A DNA stretch of 64,000 nucleotides from Paenibacillus validus NBRC 15382 (GCF_004000985.1 NZ_BIMH01000003.1:62001-126000); one strand, 5' to 3'. Shown: positions 8,691 through 17,951, counted from the first letter of the stretch. Numbers and translations: made by a program. Notes: generated by a model not told the origin, from the sequence alone.

Positions 8691-9521
8691 TCACTCAGCG
8701 AGTGTACCTCTCCAGCTGCTGCGACGGATGTCAGTCGGTGTTTTTCCCGAGAAATTTTTAATCATTCTGGAAAGGTGGTACGTGCTCTTAAAGCCGGTTT
8801 GTTCCGCAATTTCATCTAACGTCAGGCCCGTGCTTTGCAGCAGCTCCAGGGCGCGGTCCGCTCTAACTTTCCATAAATAACGCATCGGCGTAACCCCTTC
8901 GTACTGATTAAAAAGCCGGATCAAGTATTCGGCGGATACATTCGAAATAGCCGCTAGCCGGTGCAGGGTTAACGGATCCTCATAGTTTTTGTGAATTTCC
9001 GCTTTGGCTCTTACGACAGAGGGGTGCTTCCCTTTCTCCAGCCATCCGTTCTGACTTTCCGTCTGGTACAGCATAATCGCCGCCACCGCCAGCGTACATC
9101 TCAGCTGATCCTGATTGTCCTGCGTCGAGCTATGGGTTAACGATTGTAAGGCGTCGGTCAAGTGGTTCATCGTATCGGACAGCGGAATATATCTCGGCAG
9201 GCCCTCCAGCTTCTGTCCAATCTCCGGGTTAGACTCGTTAAGCTGAATATGAATCCAGCGGTGCCGGGTCTCCATATTGTCGGCAAAATAAAACATTTCA
9301 CGATGACCCGGATGCAGCAAAGCCACGTACCCGGCGGGCACAAAATAGGCCTCATCATCGACATGGATATGTGCGTGTCCGGTATGGACAAGTACGAACT
9401 GCAGGTTCGGTTGAATACGCGGCCCCCAGCGCCCGCCAGGGGGATATATACTGGCGCCGGCCGTGGCGTTGTAGACCATGGACAGGAGCTCCCGGTTATC
9501 TTCCCAGAAATTCACGGTCAT
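8691..9521 (-). CDS. AraC family transcriptional regulator
   Basis: 276 residues. The N-terminal ~150 residues form a cupin-like sensor (VLVHTGHAHIHVDDEAYFVPAGYVALLHPG). The C-terminal ~100 residues are a double helix-turn-helix of AraC type (LHRLAAISNVSAEYLIRLF, then LDEIAEQTGFKSTYHLSRMIK). It sits inside the oxygenase operon, 34 bases after the reductase gene and 39 before the isomerase, so it probably activates this operon in response to the pathway substrate. Confidence 0.88.
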   Translation of the reverse strand: MTVNFWEDNRELLSMVYNATAGASIYPPGGRWGPRIQPNLQFVLVHTGHAHIHVDDEAYFVPAGYVALLHPGHREMFYFADNMETRHRWIHIQLNESNPEIGQKLEGLPRYIPLSDTMNHLTDALQSLTHSSTQDNQDQLRCTLAVAAIMLYQTESQNGWLEKGKHPSVVRAKAEIHKNYEDPLTLHRLAAISNVSAEYLIRLFNQYEGVTPMRYLWKVRADRALELLQSTGLTLDEIAEQTGFKSTYHLSRMIKNFSGKTPTDIRRSSWRGTLAE

Positions 9522-9555
9522 CGCAGCGTTCCCCCTTCTGCTCCTGTAGTAAGGT

Positions 9556-10791
9556 TCATGTTTGAAGCAGACTCTTCAGCTTCACGTTAGCATTAGCCAA
9601 AGCGTCAAGCTCGGGGCTAGCCTGCCGCTCGATCAGCATTTCCCCGAAACGGATATCCTTCGCGATACCCGGGGATCCAATGCCGCTGACCGCGACCAGC
9701 CGCCCTTCACCGGACAGATGGAAGTAGAGCTTGCCTGCGGCGCCCATATCGCGTATAACGGTTTTCTCGCCGCTATCCGCCAGCCCCGTTACCTGCAGGG
9801 TGAGCTCGTATTGATCGGACCAGAACCAAGGGACGGCGGCATAAGGCTCGGCAGCGCCCAGCATATTCCTAGCGACATGCAGCCCTTGATCCTGCGCATT
9901 GCGCCACGCTTCAAGCCGGATGCGCTTGCCTCCATAGAGACGGTGCGGGAAGGAGCAGCAATCGCCCGCCGCGTAAATATCCGGATCGCTCGTGGCCAGC
10001 ATCTCGTCGGCTCGTATGCCGTTCTCGATCTCAAGGCCGCATGCGGCAGCAAGCGTCGTCTCGGGAATTGCCCCGATTCCGGCAATAATTTCATCGCAAG
10101 CGACGATAGAACCGTCGGCAAGGACGATGCTGCGCTCATTGCCTGTGCGCTGTATACGGTCAATAGCGGTACCGAGCTTAAACCGGACGCCGGCCTCACG
10201 ATGCCGCGCGTCGACGATGCGGGCAATGTCCTCGGGAACACCCCGCATCAGAATGCGCGGGCCGACCTCGATGAGGGTCACGGAGCAGCCCCTCTTCACA
10301 GCGCTTGCCGCAACCTCAAGTCCGATAAAACCGCCGCCGATGATAGCGATACGTTTACCGCTTTGCAGCCTTGCACGAAGCGCGAGCGCATCGGAGTAGG
10401 TGCGAAGATAGCTTACATGCGATGGATCAGAGCCTTCGACGGCAAATGGCCGCGGGCGCGCTCCCGTAGCCAGCAGCAAGCGCTCGTACCGGATTTGCCT
10501 TCCATCGGCAAGTACCGCGGAATGACGATCCCTGTCGATCCGCTCTACAGCCGTCCCGGACAAGAAGCGGATATCATGCCGGGCCAGCATCTCGTCGCTC
10601 AGAATAAACACCGGCGACGGCTCCTCCTCCGCAACCAGCTGCTCCTTGGAAAGCGGCGGGCGCTCATATGGCGCCCACTTTTCTTCCCCGATTAACGTAA
10701 TGGACCCGGCCCATCCTTGCGTGCGCAGCTCGGCGGCCGCCCGCGCGCCGGCCTCGCCGGCCCCAACGATGACCATCCCCAGATCAGTCAT
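9556..10791 (-). CDS. NAD(P)H:ferredoxin reductase, MocF-like
   Basis: 411 residues with two dinucleotide-binding motifs: FAD-binding VIVGAGEAGARAA at the N-terminus and NAD-binding IAIIGGGFIGLEVAA in the middle, plus the FAD signature IYAAGDCCSFP. This is the architecture of putidaredoxin/rhodocoxin reductases, which pass electrons from NAD(P)H to a [2Fe-2S] protein. Start ATG follows GAGGAG. It lies 12 bases after the Rieske ferredoxin gene, its obvious partner. Confidence 0.87.
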   Translation of the reverse strand: MTDLGMVIVGAGEAGARAAAELRTQGWAGSITLIGEEKWAPYERPPLSKEQLVAEEEPSPVFILSDEMLARHDIRFLSGTAVERIDRDRHSAVLADGRQIRYERLLLATGARPRPFAVEGSDPSHVSYLRTYSDALALRARLQSGKRIAIIGGGFIGLEVAASAVKRGCSVTLIEVGPRILMRGVPEDIARIVDARHREAGVRFKLGTAIDRIQRTGNERSIVLADGSIVACDEIIAGIGAIPETTLAAACGLEIENGIRADEMLATSDPDIYAAGDCCSFPHRLYGGKRIRLEAWRNAQDQGLHVARNMLGAAEPYAAVPWFWSDQYELTLQVTGLADSGEKTVIRDMGAAGKLYFHLSGEGRLVAVSGIGSPGIAKDIRFGEMLIERQASPELDALANANVKLKSLLQT

Positions 10792-10803
10792 AGCACACTC
10801 TCC

Positions 10804-11124
10804 TCAGTCGATCTTGACGAACACTTTATCGGCTTCAATTTTTACGGGATACGTTTTCAGAGCGACGCAAACCGGGGCGCGTTTCGGCTCGCCTGTCGTC
10901 ACATCGAATCTGCCGTTATGCTTCGGACATTCGATCGTACTGCCCATCACAAGGCCGTCAGCCAAATGAAATTTTTCATGCGTGCAATATCCGTCCGTCG
11001 CATAATACTCGTCTTTGTCCGTGCGATAGATGGCGAAGGTCCGATCTTCATGATCAAACCGGATGACGTCCTCATTATCGATATCGTTAACTCCACAGGT
11101 TTCGATCCAACCGTTAAGCGCCAA
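10804..11124 (-). CDS. MocE-family Rieske [2Fe-2S] ferredoxin
   Basis: 106 residues from a TTG start behind TGGAGGAA. The Rieske ligands are all present: Cys47-x-His49 (CTH) and Cys66-x2-His69 (CPKH), the spacing of bacterial dioxygenase ferredoxins. It should shuttle electrons from the downstream reductase to the upstream desaturase-like oxygenase. Its size and context match the MocE family. Confidence 0.88.
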   Translation of the reverse strand: MALNGWIETCGVNDIDNEDVIRFDHEDRTFAIYRTDKDEYYATDGYCTHEKFHLADGLVMGSTIECPKHNGRFDVTTGEPKRAPVCVALKTYPVKIEADKVFVKID

Positions 11125-11199
11125 GAGCTATTCCTCCAGAAATTCAGTATTTATTGATGGGTATACCGCTTAACTTGCTTGCCGCCGTCCCTTTGCGAG

Positions 11200-12294
11200 C
11201 TAGCCGACCCGTTCCGGAGCCATCGTTCCCGTATCATGGCCGTACTTGTAGGGACGAGCGGTGCTTGGGAGAGGTCGATCAATCGTGTAGGCAGGGTCTT
11301 TTCCTTGCTTGATCAGCGCGACGACCACGTCCTTGAGCGCCGCCGGGAAGCTGCGGGAAGCCGGCGGGCAATCGGCCTTGATCTCTTCATGCAGCTTAGC
11401 CAGCGCGTGGTAAGGAACCATCGGAAACATGTGATGCTCGATGTGATAGTTCATATTCCAATAAAGAAACCGAAGAACCGGGTTCATATAGATCGTGCGC
11501 GAGTTCAAGCGATGGTCAAGAACATCTTCATGAAGGCCCAAGTGCTGGGTCATCCCGAAGAGAAGCACGATAACCATGCCGTAAAAGGAAGGCAGGCCGA
11601 TAAACATGGCGGGCAAAATGCTGCCCATTTGTATGCACAAGGCGATAACCGATAAATAGATGATCAGGTAAATACGGGCTTCCAGGAAGACTTTGCGGTA
11701 CTCTGAAGTCGGAATATATTCCAGTTCCTCTTTATCCAGCTTGCCGAAGCAATGGAGGAAAAACTTGTAGAACTCGCGCGGTCCTCCGTATAAGTGAAAG
11801 ATTTGCATGAAAATGATTTTCCAAATCGGCGGCCGCTCCATCACAATCTCAGGATCCCGGCCCACGATGATCGTATCGGTATGGTGGCGCGTGTGACTCC
11901 AACGCTTAGGCGTTGCCGACCTCAGGGCCATGAAGGAGGCGATCTGGTAAACGACTTCATTCATCCACGGCGTTTTGAAAGCGGTTCCATGACCGCACTC
12001 ATGCCAGCGTGAATCGGAAGGCGTGGCGTATACGATGCCATAAAGCGCGAATGCGGGAATCGCCCACCACGTGCCCCAGCTGTAATAGGCCAGAACCCCT
12101 AAAGCGATAACCAAGCCGAACCAAATTAGCGTATCGCGTATGGCCGGCCCGTCCTTTCGCTTCATCAGCTCCTTCAGGCGTTGACGGGGTACCGGACTCG
12201 TATACCACTCGGCTGCTACGAGCCCTCTTTCGTACGCCCGCTGTTTCTCGGGACCGACGACACTGTAGTCTCTTCTGGTCTTTGTAGAAGACAA
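11200..12294 (-). CDS. Fatty-acid-desaturase-fold oxygenase, MocD-like
   Basis: 364 residues from a TTG start with a strong GAGGAGGAG site. Three histidine boxes for a membrane di-iron centre are intact: HECGHGT near 98, HTRHH near 134 and HIEHH near 276, with hydrophobic helices between them. This family includes desaturases, alkane hydroxylases and MocD. The next two genes encode the Rieske ferredoxin and its reductase, making a complete three-component oxygenase. The rhizobial MocDEF set is proposed to O-demethylate the rhizopine 3-O-methyl-scyllo-inosamine, so a methylated polyol substrate is a reasonable but unproven guess; lipid desaturation is the alternative. Confidence 0.8.
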   Translation of the reverse strand: MSSTKTRRDYSVVGPEKQRAYERGLVAAEWYTSPVPRQRLKELMKRKDGPAIRDTLIWFGLVIALGVLAYYSWGTWWAIPAFALYGIVYATPSDSRWHECGHGTAFKTPWMNEVVYQIASFMALRSATPKRWSHTRHHTDTIIVGRDPEIVMERPPIWKIIFMQIFHLYGGPREFYKFFLHCFGKLDKEELEYIPTSEYRKVFLEARIYLIIYLSVIALCIQMGSILPAMFIGLPSFYGMVIVLLFGMTQHLGLHEDVLDHRLNSRTIYMNPVLRFLYWNMNYHIEHHMFPMVPYHALAKLHEEIKADCPPASRSFPAALKDVVVALIKQGKDPAYTIDRPLPSTARPYKYGHDTGTMAPERVG

Positions 12295-12530
12295 CTTGAC
12301 TCTCCTCCTCTTGATTTGGCTGCCAGGCTTGAGTCCGAATTGCCCGCGGCTGCAAGCCCCATATTTGAATTGATAATCACATCCTCAGAGTACATAATTT
12401 TACAGCTCATAGCAATGCATTGAATTGACATCGTTTTGTCTGAAATTGATAAGTTACCCAAACATCCCGAACATCCTTTCTGCCGGTGACGCTCATCCCC
12501 TGTTCTCTTAACGTTCCTTTAAACAGAGAA

Positions 12531-12566
12531 AGGCCCCGCTTCTCTATATGCAGAGAAGCAGGGCCT
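12531..12566 (-). terminator. Terminator hairpin after ndh
   Basis: The arms AGGCCCCGCTTCTCT and AGAGAAGCAGGGCCT form a long stem (one mismatch) immediately downstream of the ndh stop. The minus-strand tail is only moderately T-rich. Confidence 0.75.
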
Positions 12567-12581
12567 GCCCGATCGATGATT

Positions 12582-13760
12582 TTAGTACGCCAAGGTGAAC
12601 AGTCCGTTGATGTGCGACAAGTAACGCACGTTGCTCGCTTCTTTCATCAACGTCGCCGGCAAGCCTTTCAATTTCGTTTGGTTGCCGCCGATTGTGCCGA
12701 TTCCGTCTTTGCGGCCAAGGCTCGCGAGCGTTCCGGAGAATACCGGCTCGAACGACTGCATCGGCGCGCCATTATACGACGCGAAGATGTTGTAACCGAT
12801 CGTTTCGCCCATTTGCCAAGCCAATTGCGCTGTCGGCGGGTATGGACGGCCTTCTTTGCCCATGACAACCGCGCTGTCGCCGGCCACGAATACGTCCGGA
12901 TGCGACGTCGATTGGAGCGATTCGGTCACGGTTGCGCGGCCGCGGTTCACTTCGATGCCGCAGTTTGCGACAACCGAATTACCTTGAACGCCGCCCGTCC
13001 ATACGAGCGTGCTTGTCTCGATGACGCTGCCGTCTTTCAACGAAACGGACGTCTCCGTCATTTCTGTAATCGCCACGCCGGTCAGGAACTGCACGCCGCG
13101 CTTTTGCAAGCTTGTTTGGGCGCGCTCGATCAATTCAGGCGCAAAGCCCATCAGAATCGAAGGGGCCGCTTCTACGCAGTACAACGAAACGTCGTTGAAA
13201 TCGACGCCTTTCTTCTTACACAGACCCGGCAGCATATCGGCAAATTCGCCGACCAGCTCGATGCCGGTCAAGCCGCCGCCGCCTACGACGAACGTAACGT
13301 CCGCTTTGTTCTTCGATTGCTTGTAAGCTTCAACCCGCGCTTCAACGTGCGCACGCAGACGGTTCGCGTCGTTGACGGATTTCAGCGTGAAGCTGTGCTC
13401 CTGCAGGCCAGGAATGCCGAAGAACGCCGTTTCACTGCCGAGCGCGATGACAAGCGTGTCATACTCGTAGGTTTTACCGCTTTTCAGAAGCACGCGCTTC
13501 TCGTCGAGTCCGATCGTTTCGACCGTATCGATGCGCAGATCGATGTTTTTACCGCGAAGCAGCTTCTCGAGCGGAAGCGCTACAGCTTGCTCGCTCAAGT
13601 TGCCTGCAGCCAAACGGTGCAGCTCGGTAATAATTTGGTGAGAAGGGAATCGGTTCACGACCGTGATAGTCGCTTCTTCCGCCGTCATATATTTACGCGC
13701 CGTCAGCGCGGTTAACAACCCGCCGTATCCGCCGCCTAGAATCAAAATTTGCTTCGACAT
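12582..13760 (-). CDS. ndh: Type II NADH dehydrogenase (NDH-2)
   Basis: 392 residues with the FAD motif ILILGGGYGGLLTA, the NAD motif TFVVGGGGLTGIELVGE and the FAD-binding VFVAGDSAVV. NDH-2 oxidises NADH and reduces menaquinone without pumping protons, attached to the inner membrane face by its C-terminus. The gene follows a DUF1641 gene by 29 bases, the same pairing as B. subtilis yjlC-yjlD (ndh). Supports redox balance of the respiratory chain. Confidence 0.92.
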   Translation of the reverse strand: MSKQILILGGGYGGLLTALTARKYMTAEEATITVVNRFPSHQIITELHRLAAGNLSEQAVALPLEKLLRGKNIDLRIDTVETIGLDEKRVLLKSGKTYEYDTLVIALGSETAFFGIPGLQEHSFTLKSVNDANRLRAHVEARVEAYKQSKNKADVTFVVGGGGLTGIELVGEFADMLPGLCKKKGVDFNDVSLYCVEAAPSILMGFAPELIERAQTSLQKRGVQFLTGVAITEMTETSVSLKDGSVIETSTLVWTGGVQGNSVVANCGIEVNRGRATVTESLQSTSHPDVFVAGDSAVVMGKEGRPYPPTAQLAWQMGETIGYNIFASYNGAPMQSFEPVFSGTLASLGRKDGIGTIGGNQTKLKGLPATLMKEASNVRYLSHINGLFTLAY

Positions 13761-13789
13761 AGTTATCCTCCGTCCGGTATTGATGCTTC

Positions 13790-14209
13790 TTAAGATTGAC
13801 GCTGATTTTGCTGACGCTCTGCCGATACTTCCAGGAACGCTTGGGCAAAACGGAACATCTTCTGCACTTGCGGATCCTTCAGCATTTTAAGCAGACCGAA
13901 CAAGCCGATAGTCGCCGTTTCCGCTTGCGCACGGTCGCTTGCTTCAATCGCCGTCGCGGCTACGCTCTTAACTTTCTCTTGGATCGGCTTCACGAATTCT
14001 TCCATGCCGCCCTTCAGATCGTCGATCAGGACGCGGTCGGTGGCCACATTTTGCACCAAATCGTACGTTTTCGTTAAAAGGGTTACCATTTCGGCCAGCT
14101 TCGGCAGGTTGTCGACCAACACCGTAAGCGACTGTTGGACCTCGGGCTTCATCAATTGATCGAGTACATCGAGTGATTCGCGCGAGATCGTTTGCGTTGT
14201 TTGTGACAT
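13790..14209 (-). CDS. yjlC: DUF1641 protein, YjlC-like
   Basis: 139 residues. The ATG at 14209 is chosen because AGGAGG lies just upstream; the longer open frame is unsupported. Helical, with the DUF1641 pattern (LDQLMKPEVQQSLTVLVDNLPKLAEMV and IGLFGLLKMLKDPQVQKMF). It is encoded directly upstream of ndh as in B. subtilis. Function is not established; the conserved pairing suggests a role with NDH-2 or its regulation. Confidence 0.85.
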   Translation of the reverse strand: MSQTTQTISRESLDVLDQLMKPEVQQSLTVLVDNLPKLAEMVTLLTKTYDLVQNVATDRVLIDDLKGGMEEFVKPIQEKVKSVAATAIEASDRAQAETATIGLFGLLKMLKDPQVQKMFRFAQAFLEVSAERQQNQRQS

Positions 14210-14345
14210 AAGTAAACGTCCTCCTATACTTTGCATAGATGTCCCTTGTGCCGGCTGCCTGTTCTTTTCGAGCGATGGGAGGTTCGTCTTCTTCAAGCCG
14301 TCTCTCTGACAAGCTTATCGTCCATGAAGATCCATGACCATCCAA

Positions 14346-14363
14346 TTGTAACATTTTTCACAT
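14346..14363. promoter_or_regulatory. Possible Rex operator upstream of yjlC-ndh
   Basis: TTGTAACATTTTTCACAT matches 14 of 18 positions of the Rex palindrome TTGTGAAATATTTCACAA. In B. subtilis, Rex represses yjlC-ndh according to NADH/NAD+. It lies about 140 bases before the start codon and downstream of the likely transcription start. Confidence 0.45.
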
Positions 14364-14409
14364 GCTTGAGAATAAGGCAGTGCCTGAAAGGGAACGCTAT
14401 ATGGACTCT

Positions 14410-14438
14410 ATTATACGACCATTCCCTTCATCTTTGAA
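14410..14438 (-). promoter_or_regulatory. Promoter of yjlC-ndh
   Basis: On the minus strand, a perfect -10 TATAAT (14410-14415) is preceded at 17 bases by a weak -35 TTCAAA (14433-14438). The resulting 5' leader would be about 190 nt and would contain the Rex-like site. Confidence 0.5.
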
Positions 14439-14562
14439 AAGCCAATTTCCTACAATTGTGAACATTCTGTTAACACTAATTTCAAGCAGCCGATTCCTTT
14501 TTGAAAAAACAGCGCGGCCGCTGCTTCGCTCCCTGGACTCAGCCGCGACCGCACTTCAAACC

Positions 14563-15783
14563 TTACGCGTTTACCGAACGCTTGCGGCCGATCATGACCG
14601 CGTACAGCACAATCGCGCTGACGTTCGCGGCGGCAATGACAATCCCCATCGGGACAGTCGCTTCGCTGCCGCCCAGACCGACCAGCGGCGCCACCAATCC
14701 GCCGAAGATGAACGACAGCACGCCGAGCAGGGCTGAGGCCGTCCCCGCCGACTTCGCCTGATTGCGCATCGCCAGCGGGAACGACGCCGTTCCGACGATG
14801 CCGACGCACGAGACGACGATGAACAGCGGCGGCAGCACGGCGGCCAGCCCCGCTCCGGCGATAAGGCCGACGAGCAGGATAATCCCGCCGAGTGCGGCGA
14901 GCACGAGTCCGCTGACGAGCAGCGTCGTTTCCTTGATTTTACCGGCTAGTTTCCCTGTGACTTGGCTGGCAATAATGATGCCAAGTCCGTTTATGGCGAA
15001 TATGAAGCTGAACGTTTGCTCCGAGACGCCGAACGCATTCTGAAGGACGAAGGGCGATCCGGCGATATAAGCGAACATGGCCGCGGTCACAAGCCCTTGC
15101 GAAAGCGCATAGCCCATAAACAGCCGGTCCTTCGCTATCGCGCGCATCGTCGACAGCGATTGCGCAATACCGCCTTGCGACCGGTGCTCGGGCTTCAAGG
15201 TTTCCGGCAGCGCGAAGAGGACGGCGATGAATACGAGCACCCCGATGAGCGACAGCACGAGGAACACGCCGCGCCACGACGTGAACTGCAGGAGCTGACC
15301 TCCCATAATCGGAGCCAGGATCGGAGCCGCACCGTTCACCAGCATCAGCAGCGCGAAAAACTTCGTCAGCTCCGTCCCCGCATAGAGGTCCCGGGCCACC
15401 GCCCGCGAGATGACGATACCCGCCGAGCCGGCCGCGCCTTGAATGAAACGCAGCGCGACGAACGCCCAGGCCGACGTGCTGAACATGCACAGCAACGAAG
15501 CTACGGTGTACAAGAGCAGCCCCGCCAGAAGCGGCCCCCGTCTGCCGCGCACGTCGCTGAGCGGCCCGGCAAGCAGCTGTCCGAGCGACAGCCCGAGCAG
15601 ACAAGAGGTAAGGCTTAGCTGCGCCATCGAGGTGCTCGTGTGCAGGTCGCCTTCAAGCATGGGCAGCGCCGGCAGGTACATATCGAGCGATAACGGACCG
15701 AAAGCCGACAAAATGCCCAGCACAAAAGCGATCCAGATGCGCCTGGACCGGGCGGGCGCTTGAATAGCCGCAGATGATTTCAT
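14563..15783 (-). CDS. MFS multidrug exporter, Bcr/CflA family
   Basis: 406 residues with twelve predicted helices. The Bcr/CflA opening (GPLSLDMYLPALP) and the MFS motif A-like loop GPLSDVRGRRGPLL are clear. Members export drugs with proton antiport. It follows the MarR repressor gene on the same strand after 136 bases, and likely belongs to its regulon. Confidence 0.88.
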   Translation of the reverse strand: MKSSAAIQAPARSRRIWIAFVLGILSAFGPLSLDMYLPALPMLEGDLHTSTSMAQLSLTSCLLGLSLGQLLAGPLSDVRGRRGPLLAGLLLYTVASLLCMFSTSAWAFVALRFIQGAAGSAGIVISRAVARDLYAGTELTKFFALLMLVNGAAPILAPIMGGQLLQFTSWRGVFLVLSLIGVLVFIAVLFALPETLKPEHRSQGGIAQSLSTMRAIAKDRLFMGYALSQGLVTAAMFAYIAGSPFVLQNAFGVSEQTFSFIFAINGLGIIIASQVTGKLAGKIKETTLLVSGLVLAALGGIILLVGLIAGAGLAAVLPPLFIVVSCVGIVGTASFPLAMRNQAKSAGTASALLGVLSFIFGGLVAPLVGLGGSEATVPMGIVIAAANVSAIVLYAVMIGRKRSVNA

Positions 15784-15919
15784 GAATGAATGCCTCCTTG
15801 ATTCCGGACAGTAAACCTAATAACGGAACAGCCGTGCGCCATCTGAGCGGTTGGCGAATTTTCCGGCGGAAAATCGGCGTATAAGAAACCGGGGTGCGAA
15901 GTTTCCGTAACCGCAACCG

Positions 15920-16375
15920 CTAACGCTTCTTCTCCAGCTCCACGTTGTAGGCGCTTAAATATTGGCTGAGCCGCTGAATTTTATCGTCGAATTGCGCAAT
16001 TTCCGATTCCGGCACCTTCGCAAAAATCAGATCCGCATGCTCGGCAAAATGCTCCCTCCACCGCAGCAGCTGCTCCATCCCCAGCCCGGTTAACCGCACG
16101 TACATGATACGCCGATCCTCCTCGGAACGTACGCGTTCGACCCACTGCTTCTCCTCCAGTTTATCGATAAGATTGGAAGCCGCGCCGATCGTAATGCCAA
16201 GTACGGTGGCAACGTCGTTAACCTTCAGCGAGTCTTCGTGTTCCAGCTTAAAAACGAGCGCCACGGCGGACGCGGGAACTTCCGCTTCCTGACTTAACAA
16301 GCACAGCGTCTGCTTCAGCCCGCGATCCAAATCAAGAAGGCTTCGCCACAAGCGGTTTATAGATTGAGAAGGCAT
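15920..16375 (-). CDS. MarR family transcriptional regulator
   Basis: 151 residues with the winged-helix core (VNDVATVLGITIGAASNLIDKLEEKQWVERVRSEEDRRIMYVRLT), including the DRR wing typical of MarR. It lies between a Bcr-type exporter downstream and a divergent EmrB-type exporter, and a perfect inverted repeat lies in the divergent promoter region. It probably represses both exporters and responds to a toxic ligand. Confidence 0.9.
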   Translation of the reverse strand: MPSQSINRLWRSLLDLDRGLKQTLCLLSQEAEVPASAVALVFKLEHEDSLKVNDVATVLGITIGAASNLIDKLEEKQWVERVRSEEDRRIMYVRLTGLGMEQLLRWREHFAEHADLIFAKVPESEIAQFDDKIQRLSQYLSAYNVELEKKR

Positions 16376-16457
16376 GGATGCTTCACCTCAGAACGGTTCG
16401 AATATATTCCATCTTACATGAAACCGTCAGGAAAGGAAAAAGTTTCAGCGCGCGGCA

Positions 16458-16486
16458 TTGACAACGAGACGCAAGCAAGTTATATT
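16458..16486 (+). promoter_or_regulatory. Promoter of the EmrB-type exporter gene
   Basis: TTGACA (16458-16463), 17-base spacer, TATATT (16481-16486): a near-consensus sigma-A promoter pointing at the MFS gene starting at 16560. Confidence 0.8.
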
Positions 16487-16491
16487 TTACC

Positions 16492-16520
16492 AAAAATACT
16501 TTCACAAGAATAGTATTTTT
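16492..16520. promoter_or_regulatory. Inverted-repeat operator, probable MarR target
   Basis: Perfect 9-base arms AAAAATACT (16492-16500) and AGTATTTTT (16512-16520), separated by 11 bases, lie over the expected transcription start of the exporter promoter. That position would block initiation. The adjacent divergent marR gene is the natural candidate repressor. Confidence 0.6.
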
Positions 16521-16559
16521 ATAAAACAATTTCAGTTGGCTCAAGGAGGCTGTGCCTGT

Positions 16560-17924
16560 ATGGAACGATTCAATCCTTCATTTCGAGAATCTCTGATCAT
16601 CCCGCTTTGGAGCATCACGGTCATGTTGGTCGTCATGAATACAACGATGTTTAATGTCGCGCTGCCGACGGTCGCTCAAGCCCTGCATTTAACGGCTACC
16701 AGCGCTTCGTGGATCGTCACGGGATACTCCATTTTGTTTGCCATATCCTCCATCACCTACAGCCGCCTCTCGGACTTCATCCCGATTCGGACGCTGCTGA
16801 CGCTCGGCTTGCTCCTGCTCGGTGGAGCGTCGATCGTCGGCATGCTGGCGACGAATTACTACATGCTGATGGCCGCCCGCCTGCTGCAGGCCATCGGCGC
16901 CGCATCGGCGCCCGGTCTCGGCATCGTGCTCGTGACGCGTTACATTCCGGTCGAACGGCGCGGACGCTCGATGTCGGGCATCGTCTCCGCCGCTTCGTTC
17001 GGCTTTGGCTTCGGACCGATCGTCGGCGGGATACTGACGCAATACATCGGCTATTCCTCGCTGTTCGCAGTGACGGCGCTCGTCCTTCTGGCGCTTCCCG
17101 TCTTCCTGCGCCATCTGCCCAAGCAAGCTTCGGCCCCCGTTCGATTTGACGGGTGGGGCGCGCTCTTCATCGGGGTCGGTGTAACGGGGCTGCTCCTGTA
17201 CTTGACCGGACATCAATGGCTGCCTCTCGCGCTTGGCCTTGCTGCGCTCTTCGCGTTCTGGGTGCGCATTCAGCGCGTCGAGCACGCGTTCGTTCAGCCC
17301 GCCTTATTACGTAAACCTAAATACATGAGCTTGATCGCCATCAGTTTTGTCTCCTATGTACTGCACTTCTCCACCTTATTCCTGATGCCGGTCATCCTTA
17401 CCCACTTATTCGGCAAAAGCTCTTCCGTCACCGGGCTGCTCATCTTTCCCGGGGCCATCTTAACCGCTCTCCTGTCTCCGCAGATCGGACGCTGGATCGA
17501 CCGTCTGGGCAACGCTCCCGTCATGGTAAGCGCGCATGTCCTGCTGCTGCTATCCGCTGCCGGGTTCGCCCTGCTGTCCACGCAGTCGGCCTATTTCATC
17601 GGTGCCGCCTATCTCTTCATGAGCGTGTCGGTCTCGGCCATCGGCTCCAGCGTATCCAACGAGATGTCGCGCATTTTGGACAAAAGCGAGATTGGCGGGG
17701 GGATGGGGCTGTCGCAGCTCGCGCAATTTTTCGGCGGCGCGCTCGGCGTAGCCCTGACGAGCGCCTCGCTGGTTTGGCAAGCGGCGCGGCCGCTGGAGGC
17801 CGCCTATGCAGCCATCTTCTGGGTCATGCTCGCTGGTGCAGTTCTCTCTTTGCTGCTGTCCGTTCAATACGTGCGCGCCGGTCGCCGTAAACCGGCAGCA
17901 GCGCCGCTTGCCGCCTCCGAGTGA
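16560..17924 (+). CDS. MFS drug exporter, EmrB/QacA-like
   Basis: 454 residues from the ATG behind AAGGAGG; an upstream in-frame ATG at the promoter is rejected because it lies at the -35 box. The N-terminus (MNTTMFNVALPTVAQAL...SASWIVTGYSILFAIS) is characteristic of the DHA2 group. The antiporter motif C-like stretch (SFGFGFGPIVGGIL) is present. It is divergent from marR and probably repressed by it. The substrate is unknown. Confidence 0.87.
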   Translation: MERFNPSFRESLIIPLWSITVMLVVMNTTMFNVALPTVAQALHLTATSASWIVTGYSILFAISSITYSRLSDFIPIRTLLTLGLLLLGGASIVGMLATNYYMLMAARLLQAIGAASAPGLGIVLVTRYIPVERRGRSMSGIVSAASFGFGFGPIVGGILTQYIGYSSLFAVTALVLLALPVFLRHLPKQASAPVRFDGWGALFIGVGVTGLLLYLTGHQWLPLALGLAALFAFWVRIQRVEHAFVQPALLRKPKYMSLIAISFVSYVLHFSTLFLMPVILTHLFGKSSSVTGLLIFPGAILTALLSPQIGRWIDRLGNAPVMVSAHVLLLLSAAGFALLSTQSAYFIGAAYLFMSVSVSAIGSSVSNEMSRILDKSEIGGGMGLSQLAQFFGGALGVALTSASLVWQAARPLEAAYAAIFWVMLAGAVLSLLLSVQYVRAGRRKPAAAPLAASE

Positions 17925-17951
17925 TCCATGCGGCTGGTATGCTCATGAAAA

